Shown: positions 17,545 to 26,292 of the stretch, piece by piece
Layout: each line of letters opens with the position of its first letter
Numbering within the stretch: position 1 is the stretch's first letter
Assembly: GCA_013289615.1 (NCBI GenBank)
Contig: JABCZO010000019.1
Location: 1-64,000, forward strand
Length of the DNA stretch: 64,000 bases
Origin: Gammaproteobacteria bacterium
GTDB lineage: Bacteria > Pseudomonadota > Gammaproteobacteria > Steroidobacterales > Steroidobacteraceae
Direction: 5' to 3'
The notes under the pieces: model-generated
The model's input: only the letters and a program-made list of their open reading frames with translations
Database searches by the model: none
Told to the model about the DNA's origin: nothing
Position numbers and translations under genes: made by a program

Positions 17545-19692
17545 ATGAATTCCGTCGTGAAACTCGTCACCAGCGATATCAATACCATCCCATATCAGGA
17601 AGCCTCGCTGGATATCTGGGATAAGAAGTATCGGCTCAGTTCCAAGGACGGCGAGCCGATCGACCGCAGCATGGACGACACTTATAAACGTGTTGCCCGC
17701 GCGCTGGCCAATGTCGAGCGCGACGACATACGCGAGCGCTGGTATGAGCGCTTTCTGTGGGCGTTGCGCCATGGCGCGATTCCGGCCGGTCGGGTGACCT
17801 CGAATGCGGGCGCGCTGGAGCACAAGCCCGCGACCTCGACCATCAACTGCACGGTGTCGGGAACCATCCGCGATTCGATGGACGACATTCTCGGCAAGGT
17901 GCACGAGGCCGGCCTGACGCTCAAGGCCGGCTGCGGCATCGGCTATGAATTCTCGACGCTGCGGCCGCGCGGCGCGTATGTCTCCGGCGCCGGCGCCTAT
18001 ACCTCGGGCCCGATGTCGTTCATGGATATCTACGACAAGATGTGTTTCACCGTGTCCTCTGCCGGCGGCCGGCGCGGCGCGCAGATGGGCACGTTCGACG
18101 TCGGCCATCCCGATGCGATGGACTTTGTGCGCGCGAAGCGCGAGAACGGCCGGCTGCGGCAGTTCAATCTGTCGCTGCTCGTTACCGACGAGTTCATGCA
18201 GGCGGTGCGGGAAGAGCGCGAGTGGAAACTCGCGTTCCCGATCGGTCGGCGCGAGTATGAAGCCGAGCAGCCGGATCTGGGCGATGCGCTGCATTTCGTC
18301 TGGCGCGAATGGCCGGCGCACGACGGCTACGTGGTCAATGACGAGGGCCTGGTGGCCTGCAAGGTCTACAAGACGGTGCCGGCGCGACGTATGTGGGACG
18401 TGATCATGTCCTCGACTTACGATTTCGCCGAGCCGGGATTCGTGCTGATCGACCGCATGAACGAGATGAACAATAACTGGTGGTGCGAGAACATTCGTGC
18501 CACTAACCCGTGCGGAGAGCAGGGCCTGCCGCCGTACGGGGCGTGTTTGCTGGGGTCGGTAAATCTGACGCGCTTCGTGCGCGAGCCGTTCACGTCGCGG
18601 GCACGTTTCGATTGGGATGAGTATCGCGACGTGGTGCGCGTGTTCACGCGCATGCTCGACAACGTGGTGGAGATCAACGGCCTGCCGCTCGAGCAGCAGC
18701 GCAACGAAATCACGCGCAAGCGCCGTCACGGCATGGGATTCCTGGGCTTAGGCTCCACCATCACGCTGCTCGGCGCGAAGTACGGCTCGAGCGAATCGGT
18801 CAAATTCACCGAGGACGTGTCACGCGAGATGGCGATCGCGGGCTGGGAGGCTGCACTCGAGCTGGCGCGCGAGAAAGGTCCGGCGCCGATCATGAACGAG
18901 GAGTTCACGGTCACCAAGGAGATGCTGCGCAAGCGACCGGAGATGGCGAGCGACGGCTGGAAGCCCGGTGCGAAGATTCCGGGTCGGCTGCTGCATGCGC
19001 GCTACAGTCGTTACATGCAGCGCATCGGCGAGGCGGCGCCGCACCTGGTCGAACAACTGGCGCAGATCGGTGCGCGCTTCACGCATCACAGCTCGATAGC
19101 GCCGACCGGCACGATCTCGCTATCGCTGGCCAATAACGCCAGTAACGGCATCGAGCCGTCGTTCGCGCATCACTACTTCCGCAATGTGATCCGCCCCGGA
19201 CGCAAGACCAAGGAAAAGATCGACGTGTTCTCGTTCGAGTTGCTGGCCTACCGTGAGCTGGTCAATGCGCGCGCGATGCCGGGATCAACCAACGAGGCCG
19301 AGGCGCTGCCGGAATATTTCACTGCCGCGGATGAAGTGACGCCGCACCAGCACGTGGATATCCAGGCGGCATCGCAGAAGTGGATCGACTCGTCGATCTC
19401 CAAGACGGCCAATGTGCCGACCAATTTTCCCTACGACCAGTTCAAGAGCATCTATCTGTATGCGCATCAGCAGGGGCTGAAGGGCTGCACCACTTTTCGC
19501 TTCAACCCGGAGGCGTTCCAGGGCGTGCTGGTCAAGGAGGATGATCTCAAGAACACCACCTACGTGTTCACGCTCGACGACGGCAGCGAGATCAGTGCGC
19601 GCGGCGACGAGGAGATCGAGTACGACGGCGAGACCCACAGCGCCGCCAATCTGTTCGATGCCTTGAAGGAAGGCTACTACGGGAAGTTCTGA
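17545..19692 (+). CDS. nrdJ: NrdJa, adenosylcobalamin-dependent (class II) ribonucleotide reductase, large part
   Basis: The 715-residue protein reduces ribonucleotides using a 5'-deoxyadenosyl radical from AdoCbl. STINCTVSG places the substrate-reducing Cys at about 102. The NPCGEQ loop has the radical cysteine near 323 and the catalytic glutamate near 325. GCGIGYEFSTLRPRG and IAPTGTISLSLANNASNG are class II landmarks. The C-terminal redox cysteines are not in this protein but in the next gene, two bases downstream, as in the split NrdJa/NrdJb of Pseudomonas. A strong AAGGGGAG site precedes the start. Confidence 0.93.
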   Translation: MNSVVKLVTSDINTIPYQEASLDIWDKKYRLSSKDGEPIDRSMDDTYKRVARALANVERDDIRERWYERFLWALRHGAIPAGRVTSNAGALEHKPATSTINCTVSGTIRDSMDDILGKVHEAGLTLKAGCGIGYEFSTLRPRGAYVSGAGAYTSGPMSFMDIYDKMCFTVSSAGGRRGAQMGTFDVGHPDAMDFVRAKRENGRLRQFNLSLLVTDEFMQAVREEREWKLAFPIGRREYEAEQPDLGDALHFVWREWPAHDGYVVNDEGLVACKVYKTVPARRMWDVIMSSTYDFAEPGFVLIDRMNEMNNNWWCENIRATNPCGEQGLPPYGACLLGSVNLTRFVREPFTSRARFDWDEYRDVVRVFTRMLDNVVEINGLPLEQQRNEITRKRRHGMGFLGLGSTITLLGAKYGSSESVKFTEDVSREMAIAGWEAALELAREKGPAPIMNEEFTVTKEMLRKRPEMASDGWKPGAKIPGRLLHARYSRYMQRIGEAAPHLVEQLAQIGARFTHHSSIAPTGTISLSLANNASNGIEPSFAHHYFRNVIRPGRKTKEKIDVFSFELLAYRELVNARAMPGSTNEAEALPEYFTAADEVTPHQHVDIQAASQKWIDSSISKTANVPTNFPYDQFKSIYLYAHQQGLKGCTTFRFNPEAFQGVLVKEDDLKNTTYVFTLDDGSEISARGDEEIEYDGETHSAANLFDALKEGYYGKF

Positions 19693-19694
19693 CC

Positions 19695-20417
19695 ATGAGC
19701 AGTACACGCATCGACAAGAAGATCGTCAAGTACCGGGTGCAGAAGCCGGACGACAAGGAGGCGGCGAAGAACGCCGCGCCGCCGGAACAGCTGGCGCACG
19801 GCCGCGATGGCCGCACCGCCAAAGTCATCCGCATGCACGAGGAGATCCAGCGTCCGGAGATGCTGATCGGCTCGACCTACAAGATCAAGACGCCGGTGTC
19901 GGACCACGCGATGTACGTCACCATCAACGACATCGTGCTCAACGAAGGCACCGAGTACGAGCAGCGCCGACCGTTCGAGATCTTCATCAATTCGAAGAAC
20001 CTGGATCACTTCCAGTGGATCGTCGCGCTGACGCGCATCATCTCGGCGGTATTCCGCAAGGGCGGCGACGTCGCCTTCCTGGTGGCCGAACTCAAGGCGG
20101 TATTCGATCCGCGCGGCGGCTACTGGCAGCCGGGCGGCAAATTCATGCCCTCGATCATCGCCGAACTCGGCTATGTGATCGAGAAGCACCTGCAGAGCAT
20201 CGGCCTGATGCGCAAGACCGAGCTGGATGTGCATCAAAGGAAGCTGATCGATGACAAGCGCGCCGAGTTCGAGGCGCGCAAAAGCCAACAGGATGCCTTC
20301 TCAAAGTCGCATTTCCCCGATGGCGCGCAGCTGTGCAGCAAGTGCAGCACAGCTGCCGTGGTGATGCTGGACGGCTGCATGACCTGCCTGAATTGCGGCG
20401 AGTCGAAATGCGGCTGA
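19695..20417 (+). CDS. nrdJb: NrdJb, C-terminal part of split class II ribonucleotide reductase
   Basis: The 240-residue protein follows nrdJa by two bases. Its middle (about 55-185) corresponds to the C-terminal body of one-piece NrdJ (FEIFINSKNLDHFQWIVALT). The tail CSKCSTAAVVMLDGCMTC, followed by LNCGESKCG, carries the swinging redox cysteine cluster that regenerates the active site. In Pseudomonas both halves are needed for activity; the same is inferred here. The second palindrome lies 25 bases after its stop. Confidence 0.9.
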   Translation: MSSTRIDKKIVKYRVQKPDDKEAAKNAAPPEQLAHGRDGRTAKVIRMHEEIQRPEMLIGSTYKIKTPVSDHAMYVTINDIVLNEGTEYEQRRPFEIFINSKNLDHFQWIVALTRIISAVFRKGGDVAFLVAELKAVFDPRGGYWQPGGKFMPSIIAELGYVIEKHLQSIGLMRKTELDVHQRKLIDDKRAEFEARKSQQDAFSKSHFPDGAQLCSKCSTAAVVMLDGCMTCLNCGESKCG

Positions 20418-20442
20418 TGTCGAGCCGCGGCTGCAGTCGCTC

Positions 20443-20506
20443 AGAGTTATTGCTACCCAGAGCGGATTTTTGATAACAAAAATCCGCTCTGGGTAGCAAT
20501 AACTCT
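20443..20506. repeat. Long palindrome copy 2 (perfect 29-nt arms) after nrdJb
   Basis: The left arm 20443-20471 (starting AGAGTTATTGCTACCC) is the exact reverse complement of the right arm 20478-20506. The loop is GATAAC. The tip is ATTTTT/AAAAAT and the arm includes CTAC/GTAG. It lies between two plus-strand genes, closing the nrdJ unit 59 bases before mltD. Confidence 0.95.
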
Positions 20507-20564
20507 TCATGACTTCCGACGTACCTCGCCGTCAGTGCGTGCCGGTGCGCGTATCATCCGCCCG

Positions 20565-22676
20565 ATGAATCGGCTGCTGCTGTCTGGAATCCTGCTGCTA
20601 CTGTGCCGCTTCGCGACTGCCGCCGAGACGCTGTTGCCGCGGCCGCCGGAGCTCGAGCCGGACGTGCAGTTCTGGATACGCGTCTACACCCAGGTCTCGA
20701 CCAACGAGGGTCTGATTCACGACCAGCACCGGCTGTCGGTGGTCTACGAGACGATTCACTTCGATGCCGACACGCCGTCGTCGGAGCGCGCCCGCAGGGT
20801 GGATGCCGAGCGCGAGCGCGTCGAGGACATCCTCAAGCGCCTGGCGCGCGGCGACGAGCCGCGCGACGAGGATGATCGGCGGGTAAAGGCGCTATGGGGC
20901 GATGACGCGACGGCGGTGCAGCTGGGAGAGGCTGCCTCGGACGTGCGCTTCCAGCTCGGCCAGTCGGACCGCTTTCGCTCCGGCCTGATACGGGCAGGCG
21001 CCTGGGAGGTGCACATCGGTGAGGTGCTGGCCAACCTTGGGTTGCCGGCCGAGATAGCGGCCTTACCGCACGTGGAGTCGTCGTTCGATCCGTACGCGTA
21101 CTCGAAGGTCGGGGCCGCCGGCCTGTGGCAGTTCATGCGCTCCACCGGACGGCGCTTCCTGCGCATCGACGCTGCGGTGGATGAGCGGCTCGATCCCTAC
21201 CGTGAGACCGAAGCCGCCGCTCAGCTGCTGAGCTACAACTACCGCCTGCTCGGCAGCTGGCCGCTGGCCATTACCGCCTATAACCATGGCGCCGAGGGGG
21301 TACGCCGTGCCCGCGAACAGCTCGGCACCGACGACATCGTGCGCATCGTGCGCGAGTACCACAGTCCCAGCTTCGGCTTCGCCTCGCGAAATTTTTATGT
21401 GTCGTTCCTGGCTGCGCTGACGGTGGCGCAGGACCCGGCAAAATATTTCGGCGGCCTGGCCCGCAACACCGAAGCCGGATTTCACGAGCTGAAGATGCCC
21501 GCGACCGCCAGCATGAACACGCTGCTGCGAGCAGTCGGCGTCGATCGCGAAACCTTGCGCAGCCTCAATCCGGCGCTGCGGCCGGCGGTATGGAACGGCC
21601 AGCGCGTGGTGCCGGCGGGCTACGTACTGCGGCTGCCGGCTGCCGGCTCGAGCTGGACCGCCGAACTGCTGGCGCAGCGCCTCGGCAGCGCGCAGCCGGT
21701 CACTGTTGCGCAGGCCTCGCCAGCGGCGAGGCCACCCGCCGCCACCGCGTCCGCGCCGGCTATAGCTACGGTGATCGCGAGCGCCGCGGCCCCGGCCGCG
21801 CACGCGCCGGGAACCGTACCGTCCGCTCCAGTCGCTGCCGCCCCGACGGCCGCTGCCGGCACGCCGCCTGCTGCGGTGGCGCCGGCCGCGCCGGAGAGCT
21901 CACAGTATTACGTGGTTCAGACCGGCGACGATACTTCGGCCATTGCGACGCGCACCGGCATACCGGTCAAGAAGCTGATGGCGCTCAACTCAATGCGCGA
22001 CCAGGACGATATCTATGAAGGCCAGCGGCTGCGCCTGGTCGCCGCGGCGCCTGAGCCCGAAACTGTGACCACCGACGCCACTGCCGCCGCGGCCATAGCC
22101 GCTGTGCAGGAAAGTCAGGACGAAGGTGCGGCGGTCAAAGCTGCCAGGAAGCTGGCCGCGAAGAATGAGCCGGTCTCGAAGGCGCAGGCCCAGGCCGAGG
22201 GCCCGCAGCTGGTGCCGGGCGCTACCGGGCCGGAATCGGCTGACCCGGTGGATTACTCGGTTGCCGCCGACGGCAGCATTCGTGTGGTGGCCGCCGAAAC
22301 GCTGGGTCATTACGCCGACTGGCTTGGCACCAGCGCGCAGCGATTGCGGTCCATCAACCATCTGCGCGGACGTACCCCGGTGGTGATGGGCAGGCGGCTG
22401 AAGCTCGAATTCGCAACAACCACGCGCGAGCAGTTCGAGGAAGTGCGGCGCGACTACCACGTGCGGCTGCAGGCGGCATATTTCTCCTCGCATCGGATCG
22501 CCGGCACCGAGGTCTATATTGCACGCCGCGGCGACTCGCTGTGGAGCATCACGCAGAAGTCGCTGAAGGTGCCGGTGTGGCTGTTGCAGCAGTACAACCC
22601 GGACCTGGATTTCGGCAATCTGCGCCCCGGGACGCAGATTTCACTGCCGAAAGTGGAAGATGTCTCATCCCTGTGA
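20565..22676 (+). CDS. mltD: MltD-type membrane-bound lytic transglycosylase with LysM repeats
   Basis: The 703-residue exported protein cleaves peptidoglycan glycan strands. A signal peptide (MNRLLLSGILLLLCRFATA) leads to the SLT domain at about 160-260: ALPHVESSFDPYA with the catalytic Glu near 171, GLWQFM and AYNHGAEG. A degenerate repeat near 310-365 and an Ala/Pro-rich linker (about 375-450) follow. Then come three LysM-like modules near 453-500, 565-625 and 655-700 (TEVYIARRGDSLWSITQKSL in the last). The start at 20565 is chosen for the signal peptide; no lipobox is seen, unlike E. coli MltD. Confidence 0.9.
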   Translation: MNRLLLSGILLLLCRFATAAETLLPRPPELEPDVQFWIRVYTQVSTNEGLIHDQHRLSVVYETIHFDADTPSSERARRVDAERERVEDILKRLARGDEPRDEDDRRVKALWGDDATAVQLGEAASDVRFQLGQSDRFRSGLIRAGAWEVHIGEVLANLGLPAEIAALPHVESSFDPYAYSKVGAAGLWQFMRSTGRRFLRIDAAVDERLDPYRETEAAAQLLSYNYRLLGSWPLAITAYNHGAEGVRRAREQLGTDDIVRIVREYHSPSFGFASRNFYVSFLAALTVAQDPAKYFGGLARNTEAGFHELKMPATASMNTLLRAVGVDRETLRSLNPALRPAVWNGQRVVPAGYVLRLPAAGSSWTAELLAQRLGSAQPVTVAQASPAARPPAATASAPAIATVIASAAAPAAHAPGTVPSAPVAAAPTAAAGTPPAAVAPAAPESSQYYVVQTGDDTSAIATRTGIPVKKLMALNSMRDQDDIYEGQRLRLVAAAPEPETVTTDATAAAAIAAVQESQDEGAAVKAARKLAAKNEPVSKAQAQAEGPQLVPGATGPESADPVDYSVAADGSIRVVAAETLGHYADWLGTSAQRLRSINHLRGRTPVVMGRRLKLEFATTTREQFEEVRRDYHVRLQAAYFSSHRIAGTEVYIARRGDSLWSITQKSLKVPVWLLQQYNPDLDFGNLRPGTQISLPKVEDVSSL

Positions 22677-22724
22677 ACCCTGCACGCTCGCCGTTGAATT
22701 GTGGCGTGCCTATAATTTAGGACA

Positions 22725-23339
22725 ATGCGACTTTCCGCCCTCATAGGCCTACCGCTGCTGCTCGCCGTCTCGGGCGTCGCCCTGTGTGACGGCACGCAGA
22801 CCGCGGCTACACCATCGGTGGCCAGCGTGGTGGCGCCGCCCGCGGGCATGGCCGCCGAGGTCGGCTCCGGCATGGCCCAGGCACCGATGGCGGCCACCAT
22901 TTCGGCCACGGTGCCGATCGCCGATCAGGTGCTGGTGCGCAAGTCCGAGCGCCGGCTCTATCTGCTGCGCCATGGCGAGGTGTTGCGCAGCTATCGTGTC
23001 GCGCTCGGGCTGATGCCCGACGGACCCAAGGAGCGTGCCGGGGATTTCCGCACGCCCGAAGGCCGCTATCAGCTCACCCGGCGTAACTCACGCAGCGACT
23101 ACTTCCTCTCGATCCAGGTGTCTTACCCGAACGCCGAGGATCTGCGCCGCGCGCGGCGCGATCACGTGAATCCGGGCGGCTCGATCATGATCCACGGCCT
23201 GCCGAATCTTCAGCGCCACCCGCCCGACTATTACGCCGCGGCCGATTGGACCGACGGCTGCATCGCGATGTCGAACGCCGACATGGTGGAGCTGTGGCTG
23301 CTGGTTCAAGACAATACGCCGATCGATATCCTGCCTTGA
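22725..23339 (+). CDS. L,D-transpeptidase (YkuD domain), exported
   Basis: The 204-residue protein has a signal peptide (about 1-25), an Ala-rich stretch, and a YkuD domain from about 70. HGLPNL with His near 157 and TDGCIAMSN with the nucleophile Cys near 179 are the catalytic motif. It forms 3-3 cross-links or attaches proteins to peptidoglycan. AGGA lies directly before the ATG, and a TATAAT at 22711-22716 is so close that it would give an almost leaderless mRNA. Being next to mltD suggests a shared cell-wall role. Confidence 0.88.
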   Translation: MRLSALIGLPLLLAVSGVALCDGTQTAATPSVASVVAPPAGMAAEVGSGMAQAPMAATISATVPIADQVLVRKSERRLYLLRHGEVLRSYRVALGLMPDGPKERAGDFRTPEGRYQLTRRNSRSDYFLSIQVSYPNAEDLRRARRDHVNPGGSIMIHGLPNLQRHPPDYYAAADWTDGCIAMSNADMVELWLLVQDNTPIDILP

Positions 23340-23413
23340 GCGCCATCCCAACCGTTCCGAAGGCTGCCGCCGGCGCCGGTCCCGGCGGCGCAGGGCAGGC
23401 CCTCGAGACCAGT

Positions 23414-24787
23414 GTGGTCGTCGAAGAGTCGGTGGACGCGCGGGTCGGTCCGCGAGGCAGCCTTGAGATCCTGTCGCAGGCGGAGATCGACAAGCTGCTC
23501 GATACCAGCCATACCGGCCTGTACACGCTGTTTCGCAACTGCGCGCTGGCGGTGCTCAATTCCGGAAGCGAGAGCGACAATGCCAAGGAGATCTTCGAGC
23601 ACTACCGCGACTTCGACGTGCAGATCCTGCGCCACGCCTGGGGCATCAAGCTCGAGATCACCAACGCACCGGCGGCCGCGTTCGTCGACGGGCACATGAT
23701 CCACGGGATCAAGGAGCATCTGTTCGCGGTGTTGCGCGACATCATCTACACCGCTAATGAAATCATCAGCGCCGGGCGGCTTGACAGCCAGGATCCGGCC
23801 TCGATCACCAACGCCGTGTTTCATATCCTTCGAAACGCACGCGTGCTCGATGTCAAGACGCGCCCGAACCTGGTGGTGTGCTGGGGTGGGCATTCGATCG
23901 GCGATGCCGAGTATCGCTACGCCAAGCGCGTCGGCTACGAATTCGGCCTGCGGGCGCTGGATGTCTGCACCGGCTGCGGCCCGGGCGCGATGAAGGCGCC
24001 GATGAAGGGCGCCGGCGTGGGCCACGCCAAGCAGCGCATCACCGACGGGCGCTTTCTCGGCGTCACCGAGCCCGGCATCATCGCCGCCGAGCCGCCGAAC
24101 GCGATCGTCAATCAGCTGGTGATCATGCCGGACATCGAAAAGCGGCTCGAGGCGTTTCTGCGCCTGGGGCACGGAATCGTGGTTTTTCCCGGCGGCGTCG
24201 GCACCGCCGAGGAGATCCTGTACCTGCTCGGCGTGCTGCTGGATCCGGCCAATGCGCAACAGCCGCTGCCGGTGGTACTCACCGGGCCGCGCGCCAGCGC
24301 AGCCTATTTCGACAAGATTGCGCACTTCATCGAGGGCACGCTCGGGGCCGCGGCCCTTACGCGCCTGAAGGTCATCATCGACGATCCGGCCGCAGTCGCG
24401 CGCTACATGGTGCACAGCTTCGAGCAGGTGCGCTCGTTCCGTCGCAAGCAGAACGACTCATACAATTTCAACTGGTTGCTGCGAGTGCCGTACGAGCTGC
24501 AGCAACCGTTCAAGGTGACGCACGCCTCGATGCGTGCGCTGGAACTGCACCGCGCGCAGCCGGTGCACCGGCTGGCGGCCAATCTGCGGCGCGCGTTCTC
24601 GGGCATCGTCACCGGCAACGTCAAGGAGTACGGCGTAGCTGCGATCGAGCAGCAAGGGCCGTACGAACTCGCTGGCGACGCCGACATCATGCGGCTGCTG
24701 GATGAATTGTTGACTGGTTTTGTCGCTCAGGGACGCATGAAGCTGCCCGGGAGCGCATATCGCCCCTGCTACCGCCTGGTGGCGTAG
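23414..24787 (+). CDS. ppnN: PpnN (YgdH), nucleotide 5'-monophosphate nucleosidase, LOG family
   Basis: The protein has about 457 residues and hydrolyses purine and pyrimidine nucleoside monophosphates to base and ribose 5-phosphate; in E. coli it responds to (p)ppGpp. LFRNCALAVLNSGSESDNAKE near 38-58 and the LOG motif FPGGVGTAEEILYL near 258-272 identify it, with CGPGAMKAPMKGA forming the phosphate site. The start is uncertain: GTG at 23414 gives an N-terminus like E. coli YgdH, while TTG at 23336 overlaps the stop of the transpeptidase gene and would add 26 Ala/Gly/Pro-rich residues. Confidence 0.9.
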   Translation: MVVEESVDARVGPRGSLEILSQAEIDKLLDTSHTGLYTLFRNCALAVLNSGSESDNAKEIFEHYRDFDVQILRHAWGIKLEITNAPAAAFVDGHMIHGIKEHLFAVLRDIIYTANEIISAGRLDSQDPASITNAVFHILRNARVLDVKTRPNLVVCWGGHSIGDAEYRYAKRVGYEFGLRALDVCTGCGPGAMKAPMKGAGVGHAKQRITDGRFLGVTEPGIIAAEPPNAIVNQLVIMPDIEKRLEAFLRLGHGIVVFPGGVGTAEEILYLLGVLLDPANAQQPLPVVLTGPRASAAYFDKIAHFIEGTLGAAALTRLKVIIDDPAAVARYMVHSFEQVRSFRRKQNDSYNFNWLLRVPYELQQPFKVTHASMRALELHRAQPVHRLAANLRRAFSGIVTGNVKEYGVAAIEQQGPYELAGDADIMRLLDELLTGFVAQGRMKLPGSAYRPCYRLVA

Positions 24788-25022
24788 CTGTCCGCGTCGG
24801 CGCGTGCGCGCACTCGCCCGAGTGCGCAATATGCCGCAATCCGTCCGACTGTGCCGCAATCCGTCCGAAGCTGCCGCGACGGCATTTAACCCTTGTACAG
24901 GCGCGATTTGCGTGCCTGCCGGACTGCGAGATGCAACGCTGCTCGTTCAGATTCGCTGTGACCCAGTTCCTGTCGAGTGCGATCGTGGCGCCCTAGTCTG
25001 TTGACCATAAGGAGTGCACACG
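24788..25022. other. Gap after ppnN with a GC hairpin and a 20-bp tandem repeat
   Basis: GCGCACTCG at 24808-24816 pairs with CGAGTGCGC at 24819-24827 just after the ppnN stop, without a following T-run. Then TGCCGCAATCCGTCCGA occurs at 24832 and 24852 with a 20-base period and a decayed third copy. The rest is the leader of the small gene at 25023. No longer gene is supported. Confidence 0.55.
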
Positions 25023-25244
25023 ATGAGCAAAGAAGACTCGATGATTGAGACCGCGGATGAAGCGCTGGCGCGCCAACTGGCGCCCCCCAGTGGTGCGGAA
25101 GCCTACGCCCGCTGGCTCGAGCACATGCAGCGCACGCGTACTCGCCACGCCGCGATCACTCGCAATCTCTACACCTGGTCGAACTACAAGAGCTGGGCGG
25201 ATAAAGTGCGTCACGACTGGCTGGCCGAGGACGCGAAGACCTAG
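25023..25244 (+). CDS. Small tryptophan-rich conserved-looking protein, unknown function
   Basis: The 73-residue soluble protein is of unrecognised family. The ATG at 25023 is preceded at eight bases by a perfect AAGGAG site, which rules out the GTG at 25014. The C-terminal half is rich in aromatic and basic residues (NLYTWSNYKSWADKVRHDWL) and predicted helical, suggesting protein or nucleic-acid binding. It is convergent with the orphan ParA gene, 33 bases away. The good ribosome site and codon use support it as real. Confidence 0.6.
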   Translation: MSKEDSMIETADEALARQLAPPSGAEAYARWLEHMQRTRTRHAAITRNLYTWSNYKSWADKVRHDWLAEDAKT

Positions 25245-25277
25245 GCTTTGGGGCCTGGTGCGGTTGCGGGCCGCAAT

Positions 25278-25976
25278 TCAGGCCAGGCGCACCGACGGCA
25301 CCATCGTGGCCGGTGCGCAGCTGCGAGCCGAAGGCATCTCCAACCAATCGAGCAGCGGCTGCCACGCCGCCAGGTCCCCGCCGAGGTTGTACGGCTTCAT
25401 CTCTTCCAGACCCAGGCCCAGTTCCGCGGCGCTGATGTAATTCTGTGAGTCGCGCAACGTGGCCACGATCGGAATCCCGAGCGTGCCCAGGAATCGCGAC
25501 AGGGCGCCGTAGATCAGGGTATTGACGCGCACGCGGTTGGCGATGATGCCCAGCCGATTGTCATGGCGGCGCACCTTCGCGACCAGCAGCAGGTTCTGTA
25601 CGCAGCGCGAACAGGCATGGATGTCGATGTCCGACGGCAGTACCGGAACCAGGATCTTGTCAGCGGTGCGGGTCAGCTCGGGCATCTCGTGGGCTTCCAC
25701 CGCTGCGGGCGTGTCGACGATCACGCGACCGGTGCCCTCCGGGATGCGAAGCTGAAAGGTCCTGGTCACGCGCGGGTCGCGCTCGAAGGCCTTGATCAGG
25801 TGGATGCGCGCCTGAGTCTTTTGACGCTTCGCGACCCAGTGGGCGGATGAGCCCTGCGGGTCGAAATCCATCAATACCGGCCGCTCGCCGCGCAGGGCGA
25901 AGTGGCTGGCCAGATTGATGGCGATAGTTGTCTTGCCGGAACCGCCCTTTGGGTTCAGCACGACGATGCGCTGCAT
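25278..25976 (-). CDS. Orphan ParA/MinD-type ATPase
   Basis: The 232-residue ParA-family ATPase has the deviant Walker A KGGSGKTT with signature lysine 10 and catalytic lysine 15. LMDFDPQGSSAHW is the Walker A' region and RVIVDTPA the Walker B. No parB or parS-like site is adjacent, so it is probably not the chromosomal segregation ParA. Orphan ParAs of this type position large cargoes such as chemoreceptor clusters, carboxysomes or pili. SQNYISAAELGLGLEEM near the C-terminus is typical of that subgroup. The cargo is unknown. Confidence 0.85.
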   Translation of the reverse strand: MQRIVVLNPKGGSGKTTIAINLASHFALRGERPVLMDFDPQGSSAHWVAKRQKTQARIHLIKAFERDPRVTRTFQLRIPEGTGRVIVDTPAAVEAHEMPELTRTADKILVPVLPSDIDIHACSRCVQNLLLVAKVRRHDNRLGIIANRVRVNTLIYGALSRFLGTLGIPIVATLRDSQNYISAAELGLGLEEMKPYNLGGDLAAWQPLLDWLEMPSARSCAPATMVPSVRLA

Positions 25977-26151
25977 GAATGTCCCTGTCCTGCACGAATA
26001 TTATGTCGCTCGGCAATTTAGCATAGACCGGCCGCGCCGTAAGCCACGCGATGCAATCTGAGAAGGCGGTCGCGCGAATTGCTGTCAATTGGCGCGAACG
26101 TCTGCGGGGCTGTGAGGCGCAACACGGCAAACGGCTGCCGCACCTTCTAGC

Positions 26152-26268
26152 ATGCGCATCACAGCCTGTAACGCGGATGCCCACTTGGAAGTATTTCTTC
26201 AGCTCTGGGATGAGATGGACGACTGGCTGAATGCTGCCCGGCATCTGCTGGGCCGCTCGATGGCTTGA
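26152..26268 (+). CDS. Possible 38-residue small protein
   Basis: The frame opens with ATG at 26152 and closes with TGA at 26266-26268. The product has a hydrophobic and acidic helix (LEVFLQLWDEMDDWLNAARH). No clear ribosome site precedes it, and its end overlaps the -35 of the htpG promoter. The amphipathic character is suggestive but could be chance. Confidence 0.25.
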   Translation: MRITACNADAHLEVFLQLWDEMDDWLNAARHLLGRSMA

Positions 26269-26292
26269 AACCTTAAGCCTAAGGCCCTATAC
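26264..26292 (+). promoter_or_regulatory. Sigma-32 promoter for htpG
   Basis: CTTGAAA at 26264-26270, a 14-base spacer and CCCTATAC at 26285-26292 match the heat-shock consensus CTTGAAA-n13/14-CCCCATNT. Transcription should begin near 26299. This placement supports ATG 26328 as the htpG start, because GTG 26310 would lie only about 11 bases from the transcript end. Confidence 0.75.

Noticed and set aside
22711-22716. TATAAT directly before the L,D-transpeptidase gene as its promoter
   Set aside because: It is eight bases from the ATG and has no -35, while a ribosome site is present; probably coincidental.
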